DNA of 64,000 nucleotides from Citrobacter sp. Cu233 (GCF_030332225.1 NZ_JAOWIF010000031.1:124001-188000), one strand, 5' to 3'. Shown: positions 1 to 9,825, counted from the first letter of the stretch. Numbers and translations are program-made. The notes: generated by a model from the letters alone, not told the origin.

Positions 1-153
1 ACAGGCCTGTACGGTACAGCCGGGCGTCATGGCTTTCGGGTAGAAATAAACCAGAACACGCTGTCCCTGGAAGTCGGTTAAATTTACTTGTTCTCCGTCT
101 TGATCCGGCAAGCTAAATTTCGGTGCGATATCACCGGCTTTCAGTGGGTTCAT
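1..153 (-). CDS. bcp: Thioredoxin-dependent thiol peroxidase Bcp, N-terminal part only
   Basis: Only about the first 50 codons are in the window; the gene runs off the left edge. The reading begins [20 protein letters not shown], the thioredoxin-fold start of the AhpC/TSA-like peroxiredoxin Bcp, and continues through the strand before the peroxidatic cysteine ([13 protein letters not shown], with the TPGCT motif visible). The family reduces hydroperoxides in the cytoplasm with thioredoxin as electron donor. Its ATG overlaps the gcvR stop codon as TAATG, so the two genes are probably translationally coupled on one transcript. Confidence 0.95.
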   Translation of the reverse strand, partial: MNPLKAGDIAPKFSLPDQDGEQVNLTDFQGQRVLVYFYPKAMTPGCTVQAC

Positions 154-725
154 TACTTAACTCCATCCTGTTCATCATGCTGTGAGTAATTGACAACGTT
201 AATACTGCCTTGCGCATTGAGTTCTGTACAGAGTGCTTTAAACGCATCCTCAATATTTGCCGAATCATGTGACGCAGGACTATGTGCGGTAATTTGAATA
301 AACAATTGTGCAGCCTTGCCGTTTTCAGCCGGCTGTGTGCGCGAAACCAGTTCCGCAATATTCATTTGGTGGCTGTCAAAAAGGGCGGTAAAGCGCTCAA
401 TCAAATGAGGAGAGTCGGGGACATCGACCTGCACCCATACCGTGGCGGGCATCGCCGGGCGGGGACGCGCGGTTGTACGCTTCATCACAATCAATAAATC
501 CAGCTCTGCGCCTTTCAAAGGCAAGGTTGATTCAATCAGGGTGATGGCATTCCAGGTTCCGGATAACAACATGATAAACGTAAACTCGTCACCCAGCATG
601 GCCAGTCGGCTGTCTTCGATATTACAGCCACAACTGCTGACATGACGGGTGATAGTGTTCACAATTCCCGGGCGGTCAGCACCCAGCGCAGTAATGACCA
701 GATAGTGTTGCGATGACGATGTCAA
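153..725 (-). CDS. gcvR: Glycine cleavage system transcriptional repressor GcvR
   Basis: GcvR binds GcvA and blocks activation of gcvTHP when glycine is low. The protein has two ACT-type domains, the first at roughly residues 5-80 ([19 protein letters not shown]) and the second at roughly 95-175. I place the start at a TTG codon: this gives 190 residues, the same length as E. coli GcvR, begins TSSSQHYLV after the initiator, and has an AGGAAG ribosome site upstream. An in-frame ATG further upstream would add 22 residues that do not look like the family. The stop overlaps the bcp start. Divergent from dapA, with about 145 bp between the two starts. Confidence 0.93.
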   Translation of the reverse strand: MTSSSQHYLVITALGADRPGIVNTITRHVSSCGCNIEDSRLAMLGDEFTFIMLLSGTWNAITLIESTLPLKGAELDLLIVMKRTTARPRPAMPATVWVQVDVPDSPHLIERFTALFDSHQMNIAELVSRTQPAENGKAAQLFIQITAHSPASHDSANIEDAFKALCTELNAQGSINVVNYSQHDEQDGVK

Positions 726-870
726 ACCTGTTCTTCCTTTGAGCGGTGAGGTAATCATAAGGAAAGCATAAAAAAAACATGCATACAACAATCAGAAGGG
801 CTATGGCCGCTTGCTTTTATTGTCGTACCAAACGTACCATTGAGACACTTGTTTGCACAGAGGATGGCCC

Positions 871-1749
871 ATGTTCACGGGAAGTATTGTCGCGCTTATT
901 ACGCCGATGGATGAGAAAGGTAAAGTCTGCCGGTCGAGCCTGAAAAAACTGATTGATTATCATGTCGCCAGCGGCACCTCGGCGATCGTTTCGGTTGGCA
1001 CCACTGGTGAGTCCGCTACCCTGAGTCATGATGAACATGGCGATGTGGTAATGATGACGCTGGAGCTGGCCGATGGGCGTATTCCGGTTATTGCCGGAAC
1101 GGGCGCCAATGCGACCGCAGAAGCCATTAGTCTGACGCAGCGTTTCAACGACAGCGGTGTTGTCGGCTGCCTGACGGTGACGCCTTATTACAACCGCCCA
1201 ACTCAGGAGGGTTTGTTCCAGCATTTCAAAGCCATCGCGGAACATACTGACCTGCCGCAAATTCTGTATAATGTGCCGTCCCGTACTGGCTGCGATATGC
1301 TGCCGGAAACCGTTGGTCGCCTGGCGAAGGTAAAAAATATTGTCGCGATCAAAGAGGCCACAGGGAACTTAAGTCGTGTTCACCAGATCAAAGAGCTGGT
1401 TTCAGACGATTTTATTCTGCTCAGCGGTGATGATGCGACCGGACTGGACTTCATGCAGCTCGGTGGTCATGGCGTGATTTCCGTAACAGCTAACGTTGCG
1501 GCACGCGATATGGCTGAAATGTGCAAACTGGCGGCAGAAGGGCATTTTGCCGAGGCGCGGGTGATCAACCAACGTCTGATGCCGTTACACAACAAACTAT
1601 TTGTCGAACCCAATCCTATCCCAGTGAAATGGGCATGTAAGGAGTTGGGACTTGTGGCGACCGATACGCTACGTTTGCCGATGACACCAATCACGGACAA
1701 TGCTCGTGATATTGTCAAAGCGGCGCTTAAGCATGCCGGTTTGCTGTAA
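871..1749 (+). CDS. dapA: 4-hydroxy-tetrahydrodipicolinate synthase DapA
   Basis: Condenses pyruvate with aspartate semialdehyde in the lysine/diaminopimelate pathway. The 292-residue TIM-barrel protein has the family catalytic set: Thr44-Thr45 in GTTGES, Tyr133, Arg138 and the Schiff-base Lys161 (IKEATGN). The start is MFTGSIVAL, preceded by AGAGGA; an upstream in-frame ATG at 853 would add six residues not found in the family. bamC follows after 16 bases and is likely in the same transcript, as in E. coli. Confidence 0.97.
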   Translation: MFTGSIVALITPMDEKGKVCRSSLKKLIDYHVASGTSAIVSVGTTGESATLSHDEHGDVVMMTLELADGRIPVIAGTGANATAEAISLTQRFNDSGVVGCLTVTPYYNRPTQEGLFQHFKAIAEHTDLPQILYNVPSRTGCDMLPETVGRLAKVKNIVAIKEATGNLSRVHQIKELVSDDFILLSGDDATGLDFMQLGGHGVISVTANVAARDMAEMCKLAAEGHFAEARVINQRLMPLHNKLFVEPNPIPVKWACKELGLVATDTLRLPMTPITDNARDIVKAALKHAGLL

Positions 1750-1765
1750 AGTTTAGGGAGATTTG

Positions 1766-2800
1766 ATGGCTTACTCAGTACAAAAGTCGCGCCTGGCCAA
1801 GGTTGCGGGTGTTTCGCTTGTTATGTTGCTCGCGGCCTGTAGTTCTGACTCGCGCTATAAGCGCCAGGTGAGCGGTGATGAATCCTATCTGGAGGCCGCA
1901 CCGCTTGCTGAGCTTCACGCGCCAGCTGGGATGATTCTGCCGGTTATGACCGGCGACTATAACATCCCGGTAACCAACGGTAGCGGTGCCGTGGGTAAAG
2001 CACTGGACATTCGCCCACCGGCTCAGCCGTTAGCATTAGTCACGGGCGCCCGTACTCAGATCGCGGGTGATACGGCGACATTGCTGGTGGAAAATGGTCG
2101 TGGCAACACGCTGTGGCCACAGGTCGTGAGCGTTGTGCAGTCTAAAAACTACACTATCGCGAAACGTGATGATACCAGCCAGACGCTGACCACCGATTGG
2201 GTTGACTGGAACCGTCTGGATGAAGATGAACAGTACCGTGGACGTTATCAAATCTCGGTTAAACCGCAGGGTTATCAGCAGGCGGTGACGGTGAAATTGA
2301 TTAACCTCGAGCAGGCTGGAAAACCGGTAGCCGATCCGGCATCAATGCAGCGCTATAGCGCTGAGATGATGAACGTTATCTCTGCGGGTCTGGATAAGAA
2401 CGCCACCGACGCTGCGAATGCCGCGCAGAACCGTTCTGCCGCGACTATGGACGTTCAGAGTGCTGCAGATGACACCGGTTTACCGATGCTGGTGGTACGT
2501 GGACCGTTCAACGTAGTGTGGCAGCGTCTGCCGGCAGCGCTGGAAAAAGTGGGCATGAAAGTGACCGACAGCACCCGTTCTCAGGGCAGTATCGCTGTGA
2601 CTTACAAACCACTGTCAGACAGCAACTGGCAGGAACTGGGCGCCACCGATCCAGGACTTGTATCCGGTGACTATAAACTGCAGGTGGGTGATTTAGACAA
2701 CCGCAGTAGTATGCAGTTTATCGATCCGAAGGGACATACCCTGACGCAAAGCCAGAACGACGCGCTGGTTGCCGTCTTCCAGGCAGCGTTCAGTAAGTAA
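1766..2800 (+). CDS. bamC: Outer membrane protein assembly factor BamC (NlpB lipoprotein)
   Basis: Lipoprotein subunit of the BAM complex that inserts beta-barrel proteins in the outer membrane. The N-terminus has a lipoprotein signal peptide ending in the lipobox LLAAC. It is followed by the unstructured segment that contacts BamD and by two helix-grip domains (roughly residues 100-210 and 225-344). Length is 344 residues, as in E. coli. A TTG directly before the ATG would add one residue; the ATG with upstream TAGGGAG is preferred. Ends just before a strong terminator. Confidence 0.97.
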   Translation: MAYSVQKSRLAKVAGVSLVMLLAACSSDSRYKRQVSGDESYLEAAPLAELHAPAGMILPVMTGDYNIPVTNGSGAVGKALDIRPPAQPLALVTGARTQIAGDTATLLVENGRGNTLWPQVVSVVQSKNYTIAKRDDTSQTLTTDWVDWNRLDEDEQYRGRYQISVKPQGYQQAVTVKLINLEQAGKPVADPASMQRYSAEMMNVISAGLDKNATDAANAAQNRSAATMDVQSAADDTGLPMLVVRGPFNVVWQRLPAALEKVGMKVTDSTRSQGSIAVTYKPLSDSNWQELGATDPGLVSGDYKLQVGDLDNRSSMQFIDPKGHTLTQSQNDALVAVFQAAFSK

Positions 2801-2806
2801 AAATGA

Positions 2807-2835
2807 AGGGCTGGAGTTATCCAGCCCTTTTTTTC
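2807..2835 (+). terminator. Rho-independent terminator of dapA-bamC
   Basis: Stem AAGGGCTGG / CCAGCCCTT with a six-base loop, followed directly by a run of T. It lies seven bases after the bamC stop and upstream of the purC operator. Confidence 0.93.
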
Positions 2836-2844
2836 TGATATGAT

Positions 2845-2860
2845 ACGCAAACGTGTGCGT
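2845..2860 (+). promoter_or_regulatory. PurR operator of purC
   Basis: ACGCAAACGTGTGCGT is a near-perfect palindrome of the PurR family operator (consensus ACGCAAACGTTTGCGT). It lies 52 bases upstream of the purC start, as in the known E. coli purC control region. Repression by PurR with hypoxanthine or guanine is expected. Confidence 0.9.
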
Positions 2861-2911
2861 CGGCAGAAAAACGCAATATTTATCGTTAATTCACACCCAG
2901 GAGTAATAAAG

Positions 2912-3625
2912 ATGCAAAAGCAAGCTGAGTTGTATCGTGGTAAAGCGAAGACCGTATACAGCACGGAAAACCCGGACCTGTTGGTGCTCGAATTCCGCAA
3001 TGATACGTCAGCAGGGGATGGCGCGCGCATTGAACAGTTTGACCGTAAAGGTATGGTGAACAACAAGTTCAACCATTTCATTATGACCAAACTGCAAGAA
3101 GCAGGCATTCCTACCCAGATGGAGCGACTGTTATCCGATACCGAATGTCTGGTGAAAAAACTGGAAATGGTCCCGGTTGAGTGCGTGGTGCGTAACCGCG
3201 CGGCAGGTTCCCTGGTGAAGCGTTTAGGTGTTGAGGAAGGTATTGAACTGAATCCGCCGCTGTTTGATCTGTTCCTGAAAAATGATGCTATGCACGATCC
3301 AATGATTAACGATTCCTATTGCGAAACTTTTGGTTGGGTGAGCAAAGAGAATCTGGCACGTATGAAAGAGCTGACCTACAAAGCCAACGACGTGCTGAAA
3401 AAGATGTTTGATGACGCAGGCTTGATTCTGGTCGACTTTAAACTTGAGTTTGGCTTGTATAAAGGTGAAGTGGTGCTGGGCGACGAATTCTCACCGGACG
3501 GTAGTCGTCTGTGGGACAAAGAAACGCTGGATAAAATGGACAAAGACCGCTTCCGCCAGAGTCTGGGCGGCCTGATCGAAGCCTATGAAGCTGTCGCGCA
3601 TCGTCTGGGTGTGAAGTTAGACTAA
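2912..3625 (+). CDS. purC: Phosphoribosylaminoimidazole-succinocarboxamide synthase PurC
   Basis: SAICAR synthetase of de novo purine synthesis; joins CAIR and aspartate using ATP. The 237-residue protein begins [16 protein letters not shown] with the glycine-rich ATP-binding strand, and has the family signatures [11 protein letters not shown] and LVDFKLEFG. The chosen start follows CAGGAG; upstream in-frame codons run through the promoter and PurR operator and are not coding. Monocistronic, between a terminator upstream and a hairpin downstream. Confidence 0.97.
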   Translation: MQKQAELYRGKAKTVYSTENPDLLVLEFRNDTSAGDGARIEQFDRKGMVNNKFNHFIMTKLQEAGIPTQMERLLSDTECLVKKLEMVPVECVVRNRAAGSLVKRLGVEEGIELNPPLFDLFLKNDAMHDPMINDSYCETFGWVSKENLARMKELTYKANDVLKKMFDDAGLILVDFKLEFGLYKGEVVLGDEFSPDGSRLWDKETLDKMDKDRFRQSLGGLIEAYEAVAHRLGVKLD

Positions 3626-3633
3626 CGCCTCCC

Positions 3634-3660
3634 TGAGCCGGCGATCGCTCTCCGGCTCAT
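3634..3660 (+). terminator. Hairpin after purC
   Basis: Perfect 8-bp stem TGAGCCGG / CCGGCTCA with a 10-base loop, 8 bases after the purC stop. The T run after it is weak, so it may be a terminator or an mRNA 3' end stabiliser. Confidence 0.55.
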
Positions 3661-3752
3661 CAATCCCCCGATTTTGATTACTGTTTCTTATGGTAATCCT
3701 GTTCCGAACCGCCTACGATCATCAACATAATGAATAAAAAGTTGAGGTGACT

Positions 3753-4619
3753 ATGCGCTGGCAAGGGCGTCGTGAAAGTGACAATGTGGAAGACAGACGA
3801 AATAGCGCCGGTGGTGGTCCTTCCATGGGCGGCCCCGGTTTTCGTTTGCCGAGTGGTAAAGGCGGTATCATTCTGCTGATTGTGGTGCTTGTCGCGGGCT
3901 ATTATGGCGTGGATCTCACCGGACTCATGACCGGTCAGCCTGTTTCGCAACAGCAAACCACACGCTCCATCAGCCCGAATGATGACGAAGCCGCAAAATT
4001 TACCTCAGTGATACTGGCAACGACCGAAGATACCTGGGGGCAGCAGTTTGAAAAAATGGGGCGCACCTATCAACAGCCGAAGCTGGTGATGTATCGTGGC
4101 GCGACGCGTACTGGCTGCGGTGCGGGCCAGTCCGTGATGGGACCGTTTTATTGCCCGGCGGACGGCACGGTATATATCGATCTTTCCTTCTATGATGACA
4201 TGAAAAATAAGCTGGGCGCGGATGGCGATTTTGCTCAGGGCTATGTCATCGCGCACGAAGTGGGCCACCATGTGCAGAAACTGCTGGGTATTGAACCGAA
4301 AGTTCGCCAGATGCAGCAGAATGCCTCTGAGGCTGAAGTGAATCGCCTTTCTGTTCGTATGGAACTGCAGGCGGATTGCTTTGCGGGTGTCTGGGGACAC
4401 AGTATGCAGCAGCAGGGTGTACTTGAATCCGGCGATCTGGAAGAGGCGCTAAACGCCGCTCAGGCCATTGGTGATGATCGTTTGCAACAGCAAGGGCAAG
4501 GACGCGTGGTGCCCGATAGCTTTACTCACGGCACCTCGCAGCAACGTTACACCTGGTTTAAACGCGGCTTTGACAGTGGCGATCCGGGACAATGTAATAC
4601 CTTTGGCAAAGGCATTTAA
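3753..4619 (+). CDS. ypfJ: YpfJ, putative neutral zinc metallopeptidase with one membrane anchor
   Basis: Member of the YpfJ/KPN_02809 neutral zinc metallopeptidase family; substrate unknown. The 288-residue protein has a charged N-terminus ([16 protein letters not shown]), one hydrophobic segment at roughly residues 35-53 ([19 protein letters not shown]), then the peptidase domain. The zinc-binding HEVGHH motif is visible near residue 168. A GTG two codons upstream is in frame, but the ATG after GAGGTG is preferred by homology. tmcA follows after 15 bases, suggesting one transcript. Confidence 0.9.
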   Translation: MRWQGRRESDNVEDRRNSAGGGPSMGGPGFRLPSGKGGIILLIVVLVAGYYGVDLTGLMTGQPVSQQQTTRSISPNDDEAAKFTSVILATTEDTWGQQFEKMGRTYQQPKLVMYRGATRTGCGAGQSVMGPFYCPADGTVYIDLSFYDDMKNKLGADGDFAQGYVIAHEVGHHVQKLLGIEPKVRQMQQNASEAEVNRLSVRMELQADCFAGVWGHSMQQQGVLESGDLEEALNAAQAIGDDRLQQQGQGRVVPDSFTHGTSQQRYTWFKRGFDSGDPGQCNTFGKGI

Positions 4620-4634
4620 GATATTGAGGCAGGG

Positions 4635-6650
4635 ATGTCTGACAATGCTGCACTGAGTGCGCTCACAGAACGCATGGCCCGAGAAGGGATTCGCCGTCTG
4701 CTGATAATCAGCGGCGAAGAAAACTGGTGCCAGGCCCAGGCGTTAGCGCTACGCAATACATTGCCCGGCGACTGGCTATGGGTGGGGGCAACAGCCCCTG
4801 CTGAGCCAGGTTGCACACCACAGGCGCTACAAACGCTGCTGGGGCGTGAATTTTGCCATGCCGTTTTTGATGCCGGACAGGGGTTTGACGCGGCGGCATT
4901 TGCCGCACTCAGCGGCACGCTCCGCGCCGGGAGTTGGCTGGTGTTGCTGACCCCCCCCTGGCAGGACTGGCAAACGTCTCCGGACGCGGATTCCCTGCGC
5001 TGGAGCGACTGCGCCGAACCTATCCCAACACCACACTTTGTTGAACACTTCAGGAGAGCAGTGACCCGTGAGGGGGAAACGCTGCACTGGCAACAGCATC
5101 AGGCGAAATCCTATCCGCATTTTCCTGTGCGAGCAGACTGGCTGGCGGCAAACGGCGATCCTCAGCCGGAACAGGCGAAGATTTTACATTACCTGCTGGA
5201 TATGCCTCCGGGTGTGGTTGCGGTGACCGCCGCGCGTGGTCGGGGAAAATCCGCGCTGGCTGGGCAGTTGATTTCGCGTATGACGGGGACGGCTATCGTT
5301 ACTGCACCGGCTAAAGCGGCAACGGATGTACTGGCGCAGTTTGCTGGGGAACGCTACTGCTTTATGGCGCCGGACGCGCTGTTAGCCAACGCTGAAACGG
5401 CTGACTGGCTCGTTGTTGATGAAGCGGCTGCTATTCCTGCGCCGCTTCTACATCAGCTGGTTTCACGCTTTCCCCGCACGCTGTTAACGACAACCGTTCA
5501 GGGCTATGAAGGAACCGGCAGAGGGTTTTTGTTGAAATTCTGCGCTCGCTTCCCACATCTGCGGCGCTTTGAATTACAACAGCCAGTGCGTTGGGCACAG
5601 GGATGCCCACTGGAAAAAATGGTCAGCGATGCGCTGGTGTTTGATGATGAAACCTTTACTCATGCGCCAGAGGGTGAGATTCGCTTCCGCGCATTTGATG
5701 CGAAAGTCTGGCATACCAACCCGACGCTACCGCTGGCGGTCTATCAATTGCTCTCCGGCGCGCATTATCGCACTTCACCACTGGATCTGCGCCGGATGAT
5801 GGATGCGCCGGGGCAGCATTTTCTTCAGGCATCGGGCGTGGACTCTGTTGCGGGCGCTGTCTGGCTGGTGGATGAGGGGGGACTATCCGCAGCGTTAAGT
5901 CAGGCTGTGTGGGCGGGATATCGTCGGCCAAGAGGCAATCTGGTTGCGCAGTCACTGGCGGCGCATGGCAGCGATCCGCTGGCCGCAACGCTGGTTGGGC
6001 GGCGGGTTAGCCGTATTGCGGTTCATCCCGCTCGTCAGCGGGAAGGTATCGGGCAGCAACTGATTATGCAGGCCCATCAGTATTCCTCGCCGTGTGATTA
6101 TCTTTCCGTCAGTTTTGGTTATACGGCCGAATTGTGGCGTTTTTGGCAGCGCTGCGGTTTTGTTATGGTGCGGATGGGGAATCATCGTGAAGCCAGCAGT
6201 GGGTGCTATACGGCAATGGCATTACTTCCTATCAGTGATGCAGGGCAGCGTCTGGCTGAGCGGGAACATCAGCGATTGCGTCGTGATGCGGCGATCCTCG
6301 CACAATGGAATGATGAGTGTATCCCGGTCGTTCCACTGAAAGAGTCTACGCTTAATGATGATGACTGGGATGAGCTGGCAGGGTTTGCCTTCGCGCATCG
6401 GCCGTTACTCACATCACTCGGCTGTCTGAGTCGTCTGCTCCAGCACTGTGAACAGCCTCTCCCGGCGCTGCGAGGGCGTTTACAGGAAAAATGCAGTGAC
6501 GCGGAATTGTGCAAGCGGCTGAAGGTCTCGGGGCGCAAAGCGTTGTTGCTGGTTCAGCGTGAAGAGGCGGCACAGGCGTTAGCGCAGTTGGATACCGAAC
6601 GTCAGCAACGGTTACGTAATCGCATTATGCAATGGCAATTTTTTCACTAA
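4635..6650 (+). CDS. tmcA: tRNA(Met) cytidine acetyltransferase TmcA
   Basis: Forms N4-acetylcytidine at the wobble position of elongator tRNA-Met using acetyl-CoA and ATP (or GTP). The 671-residue protein matches the family in order: N-terminal domain, RecA-like helicase domain with Walker A AARGRGKSALAG near residues 199-210 and Walker B LVVDEAAAI, then a GNAT acetyltransferase domain (RRVSRIAVHPARQREGIGQQ, about residues 455-475), and a C-terminal RNA-binding tail. The N-terminal 150 residues look more diverged from E. coli than the rest. Probably cotranscribed with ypfJ. Confidence 0.95.
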   Translation: MSDNAALSALTERMAREGIRRLLIISGEENWCQAQALALRNTLPGDWLWVGATAPAEPGCTPQALQTLLGREFCHAVFDAGQGFDAAAFAALSGTLRAGSWLVLLTPPWQDWQTSPDADSLRWSDCAEPIPTPHFVEHFRRAVTREGETLHWQQHQAKSYPHFPVRADWLAANGDPQPEQAKILHYLLDMPPGVVAVTAARGRGKSALAGQLISRMTGTAIVTAPAKAATDVLAQFAGERYCFMAPDALLANAETADWLVVDEAAAIPAPLLHQLVSRFPRTLLTTTVQGYEGTGRGFLLKFCARFPHLRRFELQQPVRWAQGCPLEKMVSDALVFDDETFTHAPEGEIRFRAFDAKVWHTNPTLPLAVYQLLSGAHYRTSPLDLRRMMDAPGQHFLQASGVDSVAGAVWLVDEGGLSAALSQAVWAGYRRPRGNLVAQSLAAHGSDPLAATLVGRRVSRIAVHPARQREGIGQQLIMQAHQYSSPCDYLSVSFGYTAELWRFWQRCGFVMVRMGNHREASSGCYTAMALLPISDAGQRLAEREHQRLRRDAAILAQWNDECIPVVPLKESTLNDDDWDELAGFAFAHRPLLTSLGCLSRLLQHCEQPLPALRGRLQEKCSDAELCKRLKVSGRKALLLVQREEAAQALAQLDTERQQRLRNRIMQWQFFH

Positions 6651-6723
6651 CTTCTTCAATTTCCTGGCATGGTCATTGCGGTTAAGCGGCGTAGAATAAT
6701 TCTCATCAGTTAAGGAGATCGCC

Positions 6724-7422
6724 ATGAAACATGACCATTTTGTTGTTCAAAGTCCCGATAAACCCGCTCAACAGCTACTTCTGCTGTTTCATGGCGTCGG
6801 CGATAATCCGGTAGCCATGGGCGAAATTGGTTCCTGGTTTGCACCACTGTTTCCGGACGCGCTGATTGTCAGCATTGGTGGCGCTGAGCCTTATGGCGCT
6901 GCCGGTGGGCGTCAGTGGTTTTCTGTTCAGGGTGTAACAGAAGAGAACCGTCAGGCGCGTATTGATGCCATCATGCCGGTCTTTATTGACACCGTTCGCT
7001 ACTGGCAGCAGCAGAGCGGCGTTTCCCCTCAGGCTACCGCGTTGATTGGTTTTTCTCAGGGGGCGATTATGTCACTTGAGAGTATCAAAGCTGAGCCGGG
7101 GTTGGCATCGCGGGTGATTGCGTTCAATGGCCGCTACGCCAGCTTGCCGGAAGTGGCAACCACAGCAACGACGGTGCATTTGATTCATGGTGGGGAAGAT
7201 CGGGTCATTGAACTGTCTCACGCCGTCGCAGCGCAGGAAGCGTTAATTCGCGCTGGTGGGGATGTGACGTTGGATATCGTCGACGACCTGGGTCACGCCA
7301 TTGACGATCGCAGCATGCAGTTTGCGCTCGATCATCTGCGTTTTACCGTACCGAAGCACTACTTTGATGAAGCGCTGAGCGGTGGTAAGCCTCACGATGA
7401 TGATGTGATTGAGATGATTTAA
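6724..7422 (+). CDS. ypfH: YpfH, alpha/beta-hydrolase esterase
   Basis: Serine hydrolase of the dienelactone hydrolase/carboxylesterase type, active on short acyl esters in the E. coli homologue; physiological substrate unknown. The 232-residue protein shows the oxyanion strand LLLFHGVGDN near residue 20, the nucleophile elbow GFSQG near 110, and an Asp/His pair in HGGEDRVIELSHA and DLGHAID. Good ribosome site AAGGAG. Ends at a shared bidirectional terminator facing ypfN. Confidence 0.93.
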   Translation: MKHDHFVVQSPDKPAQQLLLLFHGVGDNPVAMGEIGSWFAPLFPDALIVSIGGAEPYGAAGGRQWFSVQGVTEENRQARIDAIMPVFIDTVRYWQQQSGVSPQATALIGFSQGAIMSLESIKAEPGLASRVIAFNGRYASLPEVATTATTVHLIHGGEDRVIELSHAVAAQEALIRAGGDVTLDIVDDLGHAIDDRSMQFALDHLRFTVPKHYFDEALSGGKPHDDDVIEMI

Positions 7423-7425
7423 ACG

Positions 7426-7460
7426 AAAAGCCCGGAAAAGAAATGATTTTCCGGGCTTTT
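7426..7460. terminator. Bidirectional terminator between ypfH and ypfN
   Basis: Stem AAAAGCCCGGAAAA / TTTTCCGGGCTTTT with a seven-base loop. A and T runs on both sides let it serve both ypfH (plus) and the ypfN-dapE-yffB unit (minus). Confidence 0.92.
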
Positions 7461-7469
7461 AAATCGTAC

Positions 7470-7670
7470 TTACTTCTTAGGTTGGTCTTTGTTCGGCCAA
7501 TCGTCGTCATCGTCCCATTTATCGTTAAAATCACGATGCGGGGGAAGCTCCGGCTTATTGGCAAGAAACTTCTTGTGGTCGACACGCTTAAGATCTTTAA
7601 TCACATTCAGCAGTACCCCCACCAGAAACACCAGCACTAAAATCCACCAATATTTTGCCAGCCAGTCCAT
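7470..7670 (-). CDS. ypfN: YpfN, small membrane protein (UPF0370)
   Basis: 66-residue protein of unknown function. It has one N-terminal transmembrane helix ([17 protein letters not shown]) and a highly acidic and basic cytoplasmic tail ([17 protein letters not shown]). The chosen ATG (MDWLAKYWW) follows a GAGGAAA ribosome site and matches the family length; two in-frame ATGs upstream would add 2 or 8 residues. It lies 27 bases after dapE and is probably the last gene of that operon. Confidence 0.92.
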   Translation of the reverse strand: MDWLAKYWWILVLVFLVGVLLNVIKDLKRVDHKKFLANKPELPPHRDFNDKWDDDDDWPNKDQPKK

Positions 7671-7697
7671 GCTCATTTCCTCTTGCAGGAACACTCA

Positions 7698-8825
7698 TCA
7701 GGCGACGAGTTGTTCCATGATACGTTGATACATACGGGCAAGCAGCTGCAGGTCGGCGGCATTGACGCATTCATTTATTTTATGAATGGTGGCATTGACC
7801 GGCCCAAGTTCCACCACCTGTGCCCCCATACGGGCAATAAAGCGCCCGTCGGATGTCCCGCCTGTCGTCAGTAACTGCGGTTTAATCTCATTATAGTGCT
7901 CAATGGCGTTCACCACTGCATCCACCAGTTTACCGCGTTCGGTGAGGAACGGTTGGCCGGAAAGCCACCAGTCTACTGTGTAACGCAGTTGGTACTTGTC
8001 CAACAGTTCCAGTACCCGCGACTTAATCATTTCGTCGTTTAATTCGGTGCTGAAACGGAAGTTGAACTGAATAAACAGTTCGCCAGGGATGACGTTGTTG
8101 CTGCCCGTGCCTGCCTGAATATTGGCAATCTGCATGCTGGTTGCCGGGAAAAATTCATTGCCCTGATCCCATTCGATAGTCACCAGTTCATTCAGCATTG
8201 GTGCAGCCCGGTGTACCGGGTTATCGGCCAGATGCGGATAGGCCACATGCCCCTGAACGCCGTGGATCGTCAGGTTGCAGGTGAGGGAACCACGACGCCC
8301 ATTTTTCACCACGTCACCGACGATTTCGGTGCTGGACGGCTCGCCGACCAGGCAATAATCCAGCCGCTCGTTGCGCGCCATCAGCGCTTCGACCACCTTA
8401 ACGGTGCCGTTTTTAGCGCTGGCTTCTTCGTCTGAGGTGATTAAAAACGCCAGACGGCCTTTGTGGTTAGGGTGCTGGGCTACGAAACGCTCGGCTGCAA
8501 CAACCATCGCCGCCAGCGAGCCTTTCATATCGGCAGCGCCACGCCCGAACAGCAGGCCGTCGCGGATCGTCGGTTCAAACGGCGGATTAATCCAACGATC
8601 AACGTCGCCGGCAGGCACTACGTCGGTGTGACCGGCAAATGCCAGCGTCTCACCTTGTCCGCGCCATGCCCAAAAATTCTGTGTGTCACCAAAATCCATA
8701 CGCTCAACGGTAAAACCTACCGCGCGCAGGCGTTCAATCATTAACGCCTGGCACCCGGCATCATCCGGGCTCAGGGAGGGACGGCGAATAAGCTGCTGTG
8801 TCAGCTCAATAACCGGGCACGACAT
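7698..8825 (-). CDS. dapE: Succinyl-diaminopimelate desuccinylase DapE
   Basis: Zinc (or cobalt) hydrolase removing succinate from N-succinyl-LL-diaminopimelate in lysine and peptidoglycan synthesis. The 375-residue M20-family protein shows the metal-ligand motifs [11 protein letters not shown] near residue 67, [11 protein letters not shown] near 100, and ITSDEEASA near 130. A dimerisation domain lies in the middle. An ERIC element ends 26 bases upstream of its start, separating it from yffB, with which it is directly linked in E. coli. Confidence 0.97.
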   Translation of the reverse strand: MSCPVIELTQQLIRRPSLSPDDAGCQALMIERLRAVGFTVERMDFGDTQNFWAWRGQGETLAFAGHTDVVPAGDVDRWINPPFEPTIRDGLLFGRGAADMKGSLAAMVVAAERFVAQHPNHKGRLAFLITSDEEASAKNGTVKVVEALMARNERLDYCLVGEPSSTEIVGDVVKNGRRGSLTCNLTIHGVQGHVAYPHLADNPVHRAAPMLNELVTIEWDQGNEFFPATSMQIANIQAGTGSNNVIPGELFIQFNFRFSTELNDEMIKSRVLELLDKYQLRYTVDWWLSGQPFLTERGKLVDAVVNAIEHYNEIKPQLLTTGGTSDGRFIARMGAQVVELGPVNATIHKINECVNAADLQLLARMYQRIMEQLVA

Positions 8826-8851
8826 AGACTACACCTCATTAAAAAACTGCA

Positions 8852-8978
8852 TATACTCGTTGTTTTTCAAGCCGCATGTGCGGCGACGGCGTTCACTCGC
8901 CCCAGTTACTTACTTCAGTAAGCTCCAGGGGACTTACTCGCTCGTTGCCTTCCCGCAACTCGAAATCCATAGAGTATA
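8852..8978. repeat. ERIC (IRU) element, 127 bp, intruding into the 3' end of yffB
   Basis: Full-length enterobacterial repetitive intergenic consensus. Its ends are inverted TATACTC sequences, and the core carries the typical CTTACTTCAGTAAGCTCCAG hairpin of ERIC1/ERIC2 primers. Length is exactly 127 bp. Positions 8934-8978 are read as the last codons and stop of yffB. It lies inside the presumed yffB-dapE-ypfN transcript, so a large RNA hairpin is expected between yffB and dapE. Confidence 0.93.
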
Positions 8979-9308
8979 ACTGGATTCACTAAAACCAAGC
9001 AGCATAGGCTTACCCGGCTCGCAGAGCAATGGGCGTTTGATAATTGCCGGCATTTCAATCATCAACGCAGCGGCGGAAGCTGCATCGGTGATTTGGCTGC
9101 GCGTGGATTCATCCAATTTACGCCAGGTAGTTCCGCGCGTATTGAGCAGCGCCTCCCAGCCTAACTCGCTGATAAAAGACTGTATGAGTGCATTGTCCAG
9201 ACCGTCAACGCGATAATCATGGAAGCGGTAGTCAATGCCGTGTTCCTCCAGCCAGCGTCGGGCTTTTTTAATGGTATCGCAGTTTTTAATGCCGTAGAGG
9301 GTAATCAT
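8934..9308 (-). CDS. yffB: YffB, ArsC/Spx-family thioredoxin-fold protein with an ERIC-derived C-terminus
   Basis: Member of the ArsC/Spx family with the CDTIKKA motif at the N-terminus ([18 protein letters not shown]); no arsenate reductase activity is established for the group. Up to FSESSY the protein follows E. coli YffB closely. After that the usual ending (QQFFHEV in E. coli, from memory) is replaced by [13 protein letters not shown], encoded by the adjoining ERIC element, and the stop codon also comes from ERIC. The protein is 124 residues against about 118. The fold core should be intact. Confidence 0.9.
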   Translation of the reverse strand: MITLYGIKNCDTIKKARRWLEEHGIDYRFHDYRVDGLDNALIQSFISELGWEALLNTRGTTWRKLDESTRSQITDAASAAALMIEMPAIIKRPLLCEPGKPMLLGFSESSYTLWISSCGKATSE

Positions 9309-9694
9309 TTGAATCCTTATTGACGTATTTTGAATATTTATTCTTGAACGGTGTTATTCCGGATAATACATATTGTCACTCAATCGTTATAGAAAAATAT
9401 AACATTGTTGTTGAAGAGTGAATAATGATTCCTGAAAGTTCCAGAACCTCGGCTGGGTTGAAATTCAGAATTTACCTGTTTGCATCCGACTGTTTTTCCA
9501 TCAGATTGTCAAAGTCGTAGATTATGTATGAATATTTCAAAATATTGCCGTAAGTCACATAAAATTTATGGGTATGGCGCATAGTGATGACATGACCCCA
9601 GGCACTGGAGGATGTAATCACAAACATCGGTTAAATGTTCTTCTTTTGATGATGATGATTTTGTAGAATGCTCATAATAATAAGAGAGGTTGTT
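9309..9694. other. Intergenic region between yffB and ypfM
   Basis: 386 bp, A/T-rich, without a credible reading frame. It must contain the divergent promoters of yffB (minus) and ypfM (plus). A TAAGAGAGG ribosome site precedes ypfM. I see no clear operator or structured RNA. Confidence 0.6.
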
Positions 9695-9754
9695 ATGATT
9701 GAACGTGAACTGGGGAACTGGAAAGACTTTATCGAAGTGATGCTTCGTAAATAA
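9695..9754 (+). CDS. ypfM: YpfM, 19-residue microprotein
   Basis: Reads MIERELGNWKDFIEVMLRK and a TAA stop. This matches, from memory, the E. coli small protein YpfM located at the same place between yffB and acrD. It starts with ATG eight bases after an AGAGAGG ribosome site and is followed by a bidirectional terminator, so it has its own transcription unit. It looks like a single amphipathic helix. I know of no established function. Confidence 0.9.
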   Translation: MIERELGNWKDFIEVMLRK

Positions 9755-9788
9755 TTTTCTGGAAGAAATTCATATCCTGAAAAGGATG

Positions 9789-9820
9789 AAAAAGGCGACT
9801 CATCGTAAGTCGCCTTTTTT
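9789..9820. terminator. Bidirectional terminator between ypfM and acrD
   Basis: Stem AAAAAGGCGACT / AGTCGCCTTTTT with a seven-base loop, with A and T runs on both sides. It serves ypfM on the plus strand and acrD on the minus strand. Confidence 0.92.
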
Positions 9821-9825
9821 GTGCC

